NCBI RefSeq assembly: GCF_003339865.1
Contig: NZ_QPKV01000002.1
Coordinates: 496,001 to 560,000, forward strand
Source of the DNA: Pedobacter chinensis
GTDB lineage: Bacteria > Bacteroidota > Bacteroidia > Sphingobacteriales > Sphingobacteriaceae
Direction of reading: 5' to 3'
Length of the DNA: 64,000 nt
Shown here: one piece after another, positions 18,231 through 26,835 of the stretch
Numbering within the stretch: position 1 is the first letter of the stretch
Layout: the number at the start of each line of letters is the position of its first letter
Program-made: the position numbers and the translations under genes
Notes under the pieces: generated by a model
What the model was told of the DNA's origin: nothing
Database searches by the model: none
The model's input: the letters and a program-made list of their open reading frames with translations, nothing else

Positions 18231-19322
18231 ATGAGTAAACACGGTAGAATTCTGGTTGCCATGAGTGGCGGGGTTGATAGTTCAGTAGCAGCTGTAATGT
18301 TGCATGAGCAGGGTTATGAGGTTATTGGCTTAACCATGAAAACCTGGGATTATGCAAGTTCGGGGGGCAGTAGCAAGGAAACTGGTTGTTGCTCTCTGGA
18401 TAGTATAAACGATGCCCGTACACTGGCTGTGAACTACGGTTTTCCTCATTATATATTAGATATTCGAGATGAATTTGGCGATTATGTTATCGATAATTTT
18501 GTAGATGAATATTTAGCCGGAAGGACACCAAATCCTTGTGTATTGTGCAATACCCATATTAAATGGGAAGCATTGTTAAAACGTGCCAATAAATTGGATT
18601 GTGAATTTATCGCCACTGGACATTATGCAAATATCCGCCAACAAGACAGCGGGCGTTATGTAATTTCGAAAGGTAAAGACGAAAACAAAGATCAATCTTA
18701 TGTGCTTTGGGGGGTTTCACAAGAAAACCTTTCCAGAACGAAATTTCCTTTAGGCAGCTTTGCTAAATCTGAAATCAGACAGATGGCTTTAGATATGGGA
18801 CAGGAAGAACTGGCTAAAAAATCAGAAAGTTATGAGATTTGTTTCGTTCCAGATAATGATTACAGAGCCTTCCTAAAACATAAAGTTGAAGATTTAGAAA
18901 ATAAAGTTGCCGGTGGTAACTTCATTCTGAATAACGGAATGGTTGTTGGTCAACATAAGGGCTATCCTTTTTACACCATTGGTCAACGTAAAGGTTTAGG
19001 CGTAGCATTTGGAGAACCGATGTTTGTTACCCAAATTTTACCAGAAAGCAATACGGTGGTTTTAGGCAGAGCGGAAGAATTAGAGCGCAAAGAAGCAATG
19101 GTTCGAAACATCAACTTAATTAAATATGCCAGTATTGAAGAGCCGATGAATGATGTAATTACCAAAATCCGATATAAAGATGCAGGTATGCTCAGTACAA
19201 TTGTACAAGAGAAAGATAAAATGCGTGTGGTGTTCGATCATCATGTTTCTGCCATTGCACCCGGTCAATCAGCCGTATTTTACGAAGGAAACGATTTATT
19301 AGGTGGTGGTTTTTTAGTTTAA
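18231..19322 (+). CDS. mnmA: tRNA-specific 2-thiouridylase
   Basis: This 363-residue enzyme thiolates U34 of tRNA-Lys, Glu and Gln using ATP and a sulfur-relay donor. The PP-loop SGGVDSS is at residues 12-18. The two catalytic cysteines are visible in NPCVLCN (C103) and YEICFVPD (C204). The C-terminal barrel includes YTIGQRKGLGVAFGEPMFV and APGQSAVFYEG, both family hallmarks. The length matches the family. It is monocistronic, with its own promoter element and a strong terminator downstream. Confidence 0.96.
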   Translation: MSKHGRILVAMSGGVDSSVAAVMLHEQGYEVIGLTMKTWDYASSGGSSKETGCCSLDSINDARTLAVNYGFPHYILDIRDEFGDYVIDNFVDEYLAGRTPNPCVLCNTHIKWEALLKRANKLDCEFIATGHYANIRQQDSGRYVISKGKDENKDQSYVLWGVSQENLSRTKFPLGSFAKSEIRQMALDMGQEELAKKSESYEICFVPDNDYRAFLKHKVEDLENKVAGGNFILNNGMVVGQHKGYPFYTIGQRKGLGVAFGEPMFVTQILPESNTVVLGRAEELERKEAMVRNINLIKYASIEEPMNDVITKIRYKDAGMLSTIVQEKDKMRVVFDHHVSAIAPGQSAVFYEGNDLLGGGFLV

Positions 19323-19341
19323 CCCCCTTGAAAATGATCTC

Positions 19342-19377
19342 AATCCCGGTTAATACAAAATTAGCTGGGATTTTTTT
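19342..19377 (+). terminator. Rho-independent terminator after mnmA
   Basis: AATCCCGGTTAAT pairs with ATTAGCTGGGATT (13 pairs, two of them G-U) around a 5-base loop, followed by seven T. It starts 20 bases after the mnmA stop. Confidence 0.9.
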
Positions 19378-19488
19378 ATGTAATATTCTGAATGGTGCTA
19401 TTGTTAATCCACAGGTTAATCAAACAAAATGCGGCTGACTTTCCTTTATTAAGAAATTAGAAAGTCAATCCATAAAGATTATCCTCAT

Positions 19489-21306
19489 ATGAATCATACC
19501 AAAAGACCTTTCCAACCCATAGAAAATTATGGAATCATTGGAAATCTTAAAACAGTGGCGCTTGTTTCGTTACAAGGATCAATTGATTTCATGTGTGCAC
19601 CAAAATTTGATTCGCCAACGGTTTTTGCATCCATGCTGGATGCTCAAAAGGGAGGTTTCTTTGCAGTGGAACCAGATTTAGAAAATTATACCAGCAAGCA
19701 ACTTTATTTACCGGGAACGGCTATTTTATTAACCCGTTATTTTTCAGACGCGGGCATAACTGAACTTACTGATTTCATGCCAGTACAAGAAGGCAACAAA
19801 TCACATAAGAGCGCCATTGTCAGGCAGATTAAAACCATCCGTGGGAGTATCAAATTTAAAGTAAGTTGTGTACCAAGATTTGGTTATTCTGCCAGTGAAC
19901 ATGAAGTTGAGTGTTTAGAAAAAGAAATTCTGTTTACCTGTAAAAAAGAAAAATCAGTAATCAGAATGCTTTCTGATCAGCCCCTGATAGTAAGGCGTAA
20001 AAATGGCTACGCAGAATTTACGCTAAAAGAAACTGAAATTGCTACCATTGTTTTAGAATTTTTATCGCCTGGTGAGCGGGGAGAAAATATAAATTTTTAC
20101 CTTCAGGATGCCTATCATCAAACAAAGGATTTCTGGATTAAATGGATTAATAAAACCAGTTACCAGGGTAGGTATAGCGAACTTATTCGCCGATCGGCAA
20201 TAACACTGAAATTGCTAACTTCAGTAGAATTTGGTTCAGTAGTGGCGGCACCCACTTTCGGCTTGCCAGAGGTTATCGGAGGGAACAGGAACTGGGATTA
20301 TCGCTACACCTGGATCCGTGATGCTGCATTTACCATGTATGCTTTTTTAACCTTAGGTTTTTACGATGAAGCAACGGCATTTATTGATTGGATTTTTAAT
20401 CTCTGTCAAAAAACTGATCTCCAACTGGTTTATCAAATAAATGGCGATTCTGATATTCATGAGAAAGAACTGGCACAATTTGATGGTTATCACTCATCAA
20501 AACCTGTTAGAATTGGAAACGCAGCAGCCACCCAGTTACAAATTGATATTTATGGCGAACTAATTGATACGATTTACATTTACAATAAATCATATAAACC
20601 CATTACTTATGAATTTTGGACTTTAATTGAAAAACAAATTGCTTGTGTGGTCAAAAACTGGAAAAAGGCAGATCATGGCATTTGGGAAATCAGAAGCGAA
20701 AAGAAACAATTTCTGCATACGCGTTTAATGTGTTGGGTAGCGATGGATAGAGCAATAAAAATTGCTGAGCACCGCTCCTTTCCCTACCCTGAAAATGAAT
20801 GGCATAAAATCCGCAGTAAAATTTATAACGACATTTATCATAATTTCTGGAATGAAAAACTAGGTGCCTGGGTTCAGTATAAAGGCGCTCAACATGTTGA
20901 TGCCAGCGTGCTGCTCATGCCCTTAACTCACTTTATCTCTCCGATAGAGCCCCGATGGCTGTCTACTTTAAAAACAATTGATGAGGAATTGTTGCTTGAT
21001 GTTTTGGTTTATCGGTATAACAACGGAATGAAAAAAATTGATGGACTGGATGGAGAAGAAGGCACCTTTAACATGTGCTCATTTTGGTTTATAGAAGCCC
21101 TTGCTAAAAGCGGAAATCTGGAACGTGCTGTAGAAAATTTCGAAAAAATGATTGGCTATTCCAACCATTTGCTTTTGTTTAGTGAAGAACTCGGGAAAAA
21201 AGGAGAACATTTGGGCAATTTCCCGCAGGCATTTACACATTTGGCTTTAATTAGTGCAGCAGTTGAACTTAACAAACAAATAAGTAGAAAAACAGGTAAA
21301 CCATAA
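19489..21306 (+). CDS. GH15 family glycoside hydrolase (glucoamylase/trehalase-like)
   Basis: A 605-residue cytoplasmic protein without signal peptide. The N-terminal beta domain starts PIENYGIIGNLKTVALVSLQG, typical of bacterial GH15 members. The (alpha/alpha)6 catalytic domain has GGNRNWDYRYTWIRDAAFTM near residue 265 and DGLDGEEGTFNMCSFWFIEAL near residue 515, which contain the acidic active-site residues of the family. Members hydrolyse alpha-glucosidic bonds (maltodextrin, trehalose or related). It converges with the SDR gene, their stops being one base apart. It may work with that NAD(P) dehydrogenase in glucose or trehalose metabolism, but this is inference. Confidence 0.92.
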   Translation: MNHTKRPFQPIENYGIIGNLKTVALVSLQGSIDFMCAPKFDSPTVFASMLDAQKGGFFAVEPDLENYTSKQLYLPGTAILLTRYFSDAGITELTDFMPVQEGNKSHKSAIVRQIKTIRGSIKFKVSCVPRFGYSASEHEVECLEKEILFTCKKEKSVIRMLSDQPLIVRRKNGYAEFTLKETEIATIVLEFLSPGERGENINFYLQDAYHQTKDFWIKWINKTSYQGRYSELIRRSAITLKLLTSVEFGSVVAAPTFGLPEVIGGNRNWDYRYTWIRDAAFTMYAFLTLGFYDEATAFIDWIFNLCQKTDLQLVYQINGDSDIHEKELAQFDGYHSSKPVRIGNAAATQLQIDIYGELIDTIYIYNKSYKPITYEFWTLIEKQIACVVKNWKKADHGIWEIRSEKKQFLHTRLMCWVAMDRAIKIAEHRSFPYPENEWHKIRSKIYNDIYHNFWNEKLGAWVQYKGAQHVDASVLLMPLTHFISPIEPRWLSTLKTIDEELLLDVLVYRYNNGMKKIDGLDGEEGTFNMCSFWFIEALAKSGNLERAVENFEKMIGYSNHLLLFSEELGKKGEHLGNFPQAFTHLALISAAVELNKQISRKTGKP

Positions 21307-21307
21307 T

Positions 21308-22078
21308 CTACTGTTCTTCATAATGATAAGTTAAACCTCCATCTACAAAATAAGTAGATCCGGTTACATAAGCAGCTTCATCAGATGCCAAAAATGCAAC
21401 AACGGCTGCAACATCCTCTACTTTTCCCATCCTTTTCATCGGAATATTCTGAAGTACTTTCTCCAATTGTTTCTTATTGCTTAAAAGGTCCTGATTAATT
21501 GGAGTGGAAACCGCACCTGGCGCCACATTGTTGATTCTAATATTTAAGGGTGCCAGTTCAGTTGCTAAATTTCTGCACAACATTTTAAGCGCACCTTTGC
21601 TGGCACAATATGCAGCAAAGTGAGGGAAAACTATTTCCTCATGTACCGAACTCATATTGATGATTGTACCAGGTCTTTTTTTGCTTTTACAGTATTTAAC
21701 AAAAGCCTGGATTCCAAAAAAAACGCCTTTTAAATTGGTATCCATAACAATATCGTAGTCTTCTTCAGTCACTTTCCAAAAATCAGCTTTCTTTTCCAGT
21801 CCCGCGTTATTAATCAAAATATCTAATGAACCAAACACGTCAACCGCATCATCAACTAACTTCAGCACCTCTTTCGTTTTACTTACATCAGCTTCGAGAA
21901 ATTTAACTTTTCTGCCCATTCCTTCAATTTCAGCAATCAGCTTCTCTCCTCTTTCATCAAATTGATGTCCGTTAAGAATAATATTTGCGCCCTCTTTTGC
22001 CAATCGCAATGCGCAAGCCGCACCTATTCCCTGGCTACTTCCTGTTACCAATGCTGTTTTATTTTGAAAACGATTCAT
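21308..22078 (-). CDS. SDR family dehydrogenase (glucose 1-dehydrogenase-like)
   Basis: A 256-residue classical short-chain dehydrogenase. The cofactor motif TGSSQGIGAAC is near residue 12. NNAG follows, then the catalytic Ser in IINMSS and the YCASKGALK active site (Tyr-x3-Lys) near residues 156-160. The C-terminus (GSTYFVDGGLTYHY) matches the glucose 1-dehydrogenase-annotated group. Its real substrate is unknown. It faces the GH15 gene tail to tail. Confidence 0.9.
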   Translation of the reverse strand: MNRFQNKTALVTGSSQGIGAACALRLAKEGANIILNGHQFDERGEKLIAEIEGMGRKVKFLEADVSKTKEVLKLVDDAVDVFGSLDILINNAGLEKKADFWKVTEEDYDIVMDTNLKGVFFGIQAFVKYCKSKKRPGTIINMSSVHEEIVFPHFAAYCASKGALKMLCRNLATELAPLNIRINNVAPGAVSTPINQDLLSNKKQLEKVLQNIPMKRMGKVEDVAAVVAFLASDEAAYVTGSTYFVDGGLTYHYEEQ

Positions 22079-22235
22079 TTTTGAAATTGATTTATAGAAT
22101 ATAAGATGATTTCTTGGGAGAATGTTTTTAAAAGAATGAAAAACATTACGTTTAACACTATGTCATTGTTAACTTGAAATGATGATCTGCTAAATCAGAA
22201 AGGTGCTTTATGAATTAGAATAACCTGATCAATGT

Positions 22236-22748
22236 TTAAGACTTAATATCATCAAGTGAGGTTGCACCAGGCGAATTTGATTTTTTTACAACAGTGAATT
22301 CTCCATTCAGTTCCATTACCACAGCCTTAACATCTTCAAGCTTATGAATTCTATATTTTCTGATTTCAGCATATATCTCCTCCTCCGTGATTACTTCTTT
22401 ATCCATCGCCTCCTGAAGAAATTGCCCGTTATAAAACACCAGCGTTGGAGATGAATTAATCACTTTTTCCATTTTATGCGATTTTTTAGCCATTAAAGCC
22501 AGAACATACTGCAATAATATAATGACAAGCAGACCAGCAATGCCTTCAGCTAATGGAACTTTTCTTAAAATCATCGAAGATAAAGTAGATCCAAGCGTTA
22601 CGGTTACCACAAAATCGAAGGCATTAAGTTTGGCCAATGTTCTTTTCCCTGAAATCCTGATGAAAACAAACAGCGTGATAAAAGATATTACCGCACAGAT
22701 GATCACATAAATTACACTGATCCAATCTTTAAAAAACAAACTTTCCAT
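22236..22748 (-). CDS. DUF421 (YetF-like) membrane protein
   Basis: A 170-residue protein with three N-terminal membrane segments (about residues 13-32, 45-65 and 68-88) and a cytoplasmic C-terminal domain. It contains ISGKRTLAKLNAFDFVVTVTLGS, the DUF421 signature, then PTLVFYNGQFLQEAMDKEVITEEEI. The function is unknown, although YetF relatives are linked to spore or envelope processes. A tiny gene lies 17 bases upstream and may be cotranscribed. Confidence 0.9.
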   Translation of the reverse strand: MESLFFKDWISVIYVIICAVISFITLFVFIRISGKRTLAKLNAFDFVVTVTLGSTLSSMILRKVPLAEGIAGLLVIILLQYVLALMAKKSHKMEKVINSSPTLVFYNGQFLQEAMDKEVITEEEIYAEIRKYRIHKLEDVKAVVMELNGEFTVVKKSNSPGATSLDDIKS

Positions 22749-22765
22749 TTTTAGCTAAGTATAGC

Positions 22766-22945
22766 TTAACGCCACAGTCTCCAAAGTGGTAAATCATTAG
22801 CCGCTATTTCATTATTTATTTCATCCCAAAAGGAACGGCTAATATCATTTATACCGGCTACAGTAAGATTGTGATCTCTATTGACCGCCTGAACTGATTC
22901 GCTGTTGTGGTTTGAATTGTAGTTCTTCTCGTTCTTAATTTCCAT
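22766..22945 (-). CDS. Small hypothetical protein, about 59 aa
   Basis: A short Asn-rich protein starting MEIKNEKNYNSN and ending FWDEINNEIAANDLPLWRLWR. A longer start at 22957 is possible. It lies directly upstream of the DUF421 gene on the same strand, consistent with an operon. The ordered Trp-rich C-terminus looks protein-like rather than random. No domain is recognised. Confidence 0.5.
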   Translation of the reverse strand: MEIKNEKNYNSNHNSESVQAVNRDHNLTVAGINDISRSFWDEINNEIAANDLPLWRLWR

Positions 22946-23041
22946 AATTAAATGCATTGTGATATTAATTTTAACACCAGCAAAGCAGAAATGTTTATCG
23001 GAAACTGCTACATTTCATAAAATTTTAATTACTTCCCGAAA

Positions 23042-25870
23042 TTACATGCACTCATCGAGCATATAAACGATAGATTCATAATTTTTGCCTACGGCTTCTG
23101 ACATGGCAATTTCGCAAGTTTTACCTGATGAATAATATCCATCATAGTGGTCTTTTTTAACCTCGTTTGCCTCTGGTAATGTGGCTGAAGCTGTTAATTC
23201 AGGAAATAGAAAACCTCTATCTCCAGCCATGCCGCAGCATCCGGAATGCAAAGGTACCATAACCTCATCTGCCAGCTGATTGGCTATTTTAACAAATTTT
23301 CCCTCTAATCCCATTTTTTGTAATGAGCAAACCGGATGAAGTGCAATTTTTTCCTTTTTTCTTAGAATATTTGCATGCGGAAGAACATAATCCAGAATAT
23401 AGTCTACACTATCTATAATGGTAAGTGCATCAAACTTTTTCTTATTTTCATCATTTAAAGAGGGCCTGCACTCCTGAAGCGTGTAGGTACAGGAAGTAAT
23501 ATCAAGTACAACGGGGCTTTTTCCATTTCCGCTCCATTCCCAAAGTTTGCTTACCGTATCATTAATGGTAAATCTGAATGCATCATTAAACCCCTTTGAC
23601 GAAAAAATTTGTCCGCAGCACGTACTTTGAATATTATTAGGGATTTTAAAATCAATTCCGGCTTTTTTTGATATACCAATAAATGTTTCAATGATATTTT
23701 TTTGTCCGGTTACTGCTCCTCCCATTGTTCTGCTTATACAAGTTGGGTAATAAACCACCGACGGAATATTTGTTCCTGTCAATTCACTTTGGTATTTCGA
23801 AAATGAATTTGTTGGCTTAATCTGATTAGACCATAACGGGATCGCAGGAACAAACTTTTTAAATCCTTTAGTAAGGTTTGTCATGGTATTGGCACCAAAC
23901 ACCGAATTTATTCCTGATGCCACATTAATACCGAACTTTACCACTGAGGTTACGGGTTTAAAGTTTTTGGCTACGGTTAAAGCTAAACCATTGGCCAATT
24001 TACTATGATTCTCCCTTCGTAAACGTTTAACCAAAGATCCCGTATTGATATCAACAGGACAGGCCGTTGCGCACAATCCATCTACGGCACAGGTATCTAA
24101 ACCATCATATTGATATTCATGGAGAAGTTCCCGGTAACTCACTTTCTCATTGTTTCTTTTTAATTTAAGTAGTTCTCTTCTAACAACAATCCTTCTTCTG
24201 GGGGTTAAAGTGATATTTCTGCTCGGACATTTATATTCGCAGAAACCACATTCCATGCACTTATCAACTTCCTCTTCCACCTGAGGTAAATCTTTTAAAT
24301 TTTGAATATGTGCGTGCTTATCTTCATTGATGATTACACCCGGATTTAAAAGATTGAGTGGATCTATTAAATTTTTAAGCGATTTCATTACTTCATATAT
24401 GCCCTCGCCCCATTCTGTTGCTACAAATGGTGCCATGTTCCTGCCGGTTCCATGCTCAGCTTTTAAAGCACCTTTATACTGTTGGGTAACCAATGAAACC
24501 ACTTCTTTTAAAAAATTATCGTAGCGGATAATCTCTTCTGTTGTATCAAAAGCCTGTGTAACCACAAAGTGAATGTTTCCATCTTTCGCATGCCCAAAAA
24601 TGATCGCATTTTCATAGTGGTACTTTGCAAAAAGGGATTGTAAATCTAAAATCGCGTTTCCCAGTTCTTTTACCGGAACGGCAATATCTTCCAGGATAAC
24701 CGTTGTTCCACTTGCTCTTACTGAACCAACTGAGGGGAACATTCCTTTCCTAATCTTCCATAAAAAAGCCTGTTCAATCGGGTCATTGGTAAATTCCGGG
24801 GTGTAGATTAACTCAAGCTGATCAACAACAGCCAGAAACTGAGCCGATTTTATATCCAGTTCAGCTTGTGTATGGTCCTGATATTCTACCAAAAGTGCTG
24901 CTGCTTCAGCCGGAAGTATTTTGAGCACTTCGGGCACGCCTTTAATATCTTCCACTGACCTTAAGGATGCCCTGTCCATTAATTCTACGGCCTCTGCACC
25001 AGAAACCGTTAGCGGCAAAATCGCGTTACATGCTGCATAGATATTAGGAAAATACAACAGCGATGTGGTTTTTAAAGGGTAATCAGGTACTGTATTTAAA
25101 ACCGCTTCGGCAATAAAACCCAGCGTGCCCTCTGCCCCAACCAGAACATGGGCCAAAATATCCAATGGATGCTCATAATCTATAAATGCATTGACTGAAT
25201 AACCAACTGTATTTTTTGTTTTATACTTACTTCTAATGAGATTAAAAATTTCAGGATCGGAAACGATCTGATTTCTTAAGGATACAATTCCACTAAAAAT
25301 TTCAGGACATTCATTTTCAAAGCGGGCATAATCTGCAGCTTGTTCAGTAGAATAACATTTTCCGTTGGGCAGCGCAAATTTAATGAACTTTAGAGTATGA
25401 TAGGAGTTTTTACTCACTCCACAACACATTCCACTGGCGTTGTTGGATAGAATTCCACCCATCATTGCCGAATTTATACTGGCAGGATCTGGTCCGATTT
25501 TTTTACCGTATTTTTTTAATTCAGCATTAACGACCGATCCGGTTACCCCGGGATGAACACGAACCTGCGCACCACCGCTTTCTACCCTTACCAAATTCCA
25601 ATACTGGCTAAGATCTACAAGAATACCATCAGAAACAGATTGTCCGGAAAGACTTGTCCCCGCCGCACGAAAGGTAATTGGAATTTGATTTTGCTGAGAA
25701 AAACCAAAAAGCTTAATAATCTCTTCAATAGAAATTGGCTGAACAACAGCTTTCGGCCTTAAATAATAAAACCCGGCATCCGAAGCATAGGAAACTAAAT
25801 CTATCAGTCTTGTTTTAATTCGATCTTCAGCAATTATCTTGCTTAATAATTTTCCAATTTCATTCATCAC
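23042..25870 (-). CDS. Fused FAD-linked oxidase / Fe-S CCG-domain oxidoreductase (D-2-hydroxyacid oxidase type)
   Basis: A 942-residue fusion. Residues 1-480 form a PCMH-type FAD domain, with GPDPASINSAMMGGILSNNA and the GAEGTLGFIAEAVL cofactor-binding motif (about residue 245). From about residue 535 follow two ferredoxin-type clusters: CMECGFCEYKCPS and CAVDGLCATACPVD. A C-terminal part has two CCG motifs (TCCGQIFS and GCCGMAGD), as in GlcF, LldE and HdrB. This layout corresponds to YdiJ/D-lactate dehydrogenase-like enzymes that oxidise D-2-hydroxyacids and pass electrons to quinone. The substrate (D-lactate or glycolate) is inferred. It stands alone, divergent from a lipoprotein gene. Confidence 0.9.
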   Translation of the reverse strand: MMNEIGKLLSKIIAEDRIKTRLIDLVSYASDAGFYYLRPKAVVQPISIEEIIKLFGFSQQNQIPITFRAAGTSLSGQSVSDGILVDLSQYWNLVRVESGGAQVRVHPGVTGSVVNAELKKYGKKIGPDPASINSAMMGGILSNNASGMCCGVSKNSYHTLKFIKFALPNGKCYSTEQAADYARFENECPEIFSGIVSLRNQIVSDPEIFNLIRSKYKTKNTVGYSVNAFIDYEHPLDILAHVLVGAEGTLGFIAEAVLNTVPDYPLKTTSLLYFPNIYAACNAILPLTVSGAEAVELMDRASLRSVEDIKGVPEVLKILPAEAAALLVEYQDHTQAELDIKSAQFLAVVDQLELIYTPEFTNDPIEQAFLWKIRKGMFPSVGSVRASGTTVILEDIAVPVKELGNAILDLQSLFAKYHYENAIIFGHAKDGNIHFVVTQAFDTTEEIIRYDNFLKEVVSLVTQQYKGALKAEHGTGRNMAPFVATEWGEGIYEVMKSLKNLIDPLNLLNPGVIINEDKHAHIQNLKDLPQVEEEVDKCMECGFCEYKCPSRNITLTPRRRIVVRRELLKLKRNNEKVSYRELLHEYQYDGLDTCAVDGLCATACPVDINTGSLVKRLRRENHSKLANGLALTVAKNFKPVTSVVKFGINVASGINSVFGANTMTNLTKGFKKFVPAIPLWSNQIKPTNSFSKYQSELTGTNIPSVVYYPTCISRTMGGAVTGQKNIIETFIGISKKAGIDFKIPNNIQSTCCGQIFSSKGFNDAFRFTINDTVSKLWEWSGNGKSPVVLDITSCTYTLQECRPSLNDENKKKFDALTIIDSVDYILDYVLPHANILRKKEKIALHPVCSLQKMGLEGKFVKIANQLADEVMVPLHSGCCGMAGDRGFLFPELTASATLPEANEVKKDHYDGYYSSGKTCEIAMSEAVGKNYESIVYMLDECM

Positions 25871-26030
25871 TTTTTATCCTGAATAACCTTTAAGGACCAT
25901 CAAAGATAGCTTAAACTATCGTTCAATTATAAAACATATCCACCATATTCATCAGTAACAAAATGGAAAGATAATCTAAAGACAAACTAAAAAGCCCTGA
26001 ACATTGTTAATGAAAGATTTACAAAAGCTT

Positions 26031-26684
26031 ATGAAAAATTTGATTTATCTTTTTGCCTGTTTATTTTTTGTGGCTTGCCAACAAAAACAGGAAACAAGCA
26101 ACGAACTGCCTGAGACAGATGGAAACGCAAAAACCAGATCAGTTGTTCAAGGCAATTCAGTTCATTCTGTTCCTTCTTCAGTTGCTGAGATCAAACAAGC
26201 TTATAAATTCACAATCGAACAACTGGAAAACAAACAGCTAGATTCCATATTAATCAAATATGATTGTGATCACGAGCGAACAGGCATCATCACTTACTTT
26301 TCACATCAGGGAAAGTTGAGTATGATCAGGCATCGTTACAACGAGTACGACCATTATTCCGCTACGGATGAATATTTTGTGAAGGATGATACCTTATTCT
26401 TTGCATATTTTAAAAGTGTATTATGGAGTTTTGAATCTGGAAGTGCTGTAGAAGGGGCAACGAAAGATAATATTACCGAGAAAAGGTTTTACATCTTCAA
26501 CCAAAAACCCCTTCAATGTCTTGAAAAAAAATATACATTTCGTTCGCATGCCGCTGATAATCCTGCACCAGAAACCATTATGAACAAACAAGTTCCCTGT
26601 AAAACCATCGAACCAATTATAAAGGATTTTAAAAGACTATTGGTCTTTAAAAACAACTCTCAACACAATTGTCTGGAGAAGTAG
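26031..26684 (+). CDS. Hypothetical lipoprotein, about 217 aa
   Basis: The start MKNLIYLFACLFFVACQQ gives a classic lipoprotein signal with lipobox VACQ; the mature Cys is followed by a Gln/Glu-rich linker. I chose ATG 26031 over an upstream ATG at 26004 because the signal peptide then has normal length. The mature domain contains DHERTGIITYFSHQGKLSMI and a YDHYSATDEYFVKDDTLFFAYF segment, reminiscent of small beta-rich Bacteroidota lipoproteins. The function is unknown. It precedes a secreted PHP-like protein on the same strand. Confidence 0.75.
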   Translation: MKNLIYLFACLFFVACQQKQETSNELPETDGNAKTRSVVQGNSVHSVPSSVAEIKQAYKFTIEQLENKQLDSILIKYDCDHERTGIITYFSHQGKLSMIRHRYNEYDHYSATDEYFVKDDTLFFAYFKSVLWSFESGSAVEGATKDNITEKRFYIFNQKPLQCLEKKYTFRSHAADNPAPETIMNKQVPCKTIEPIIKDFKRLLVFKNNSQHNCLEK

Positions 26685-26835
26685 CTGTTTCTGCGCCACA
26701 AACAAAAGACTGATTATCAATATCCTAAGCCACAGGTAATTTCCAGAAATTTTCATAATGCCCGGTTTACTTTAGAAACCAGAGAAGAAAGTACAGCACT
26801 GTTTTTTTATTTATTTTTTCTATTTTTAAGAACTT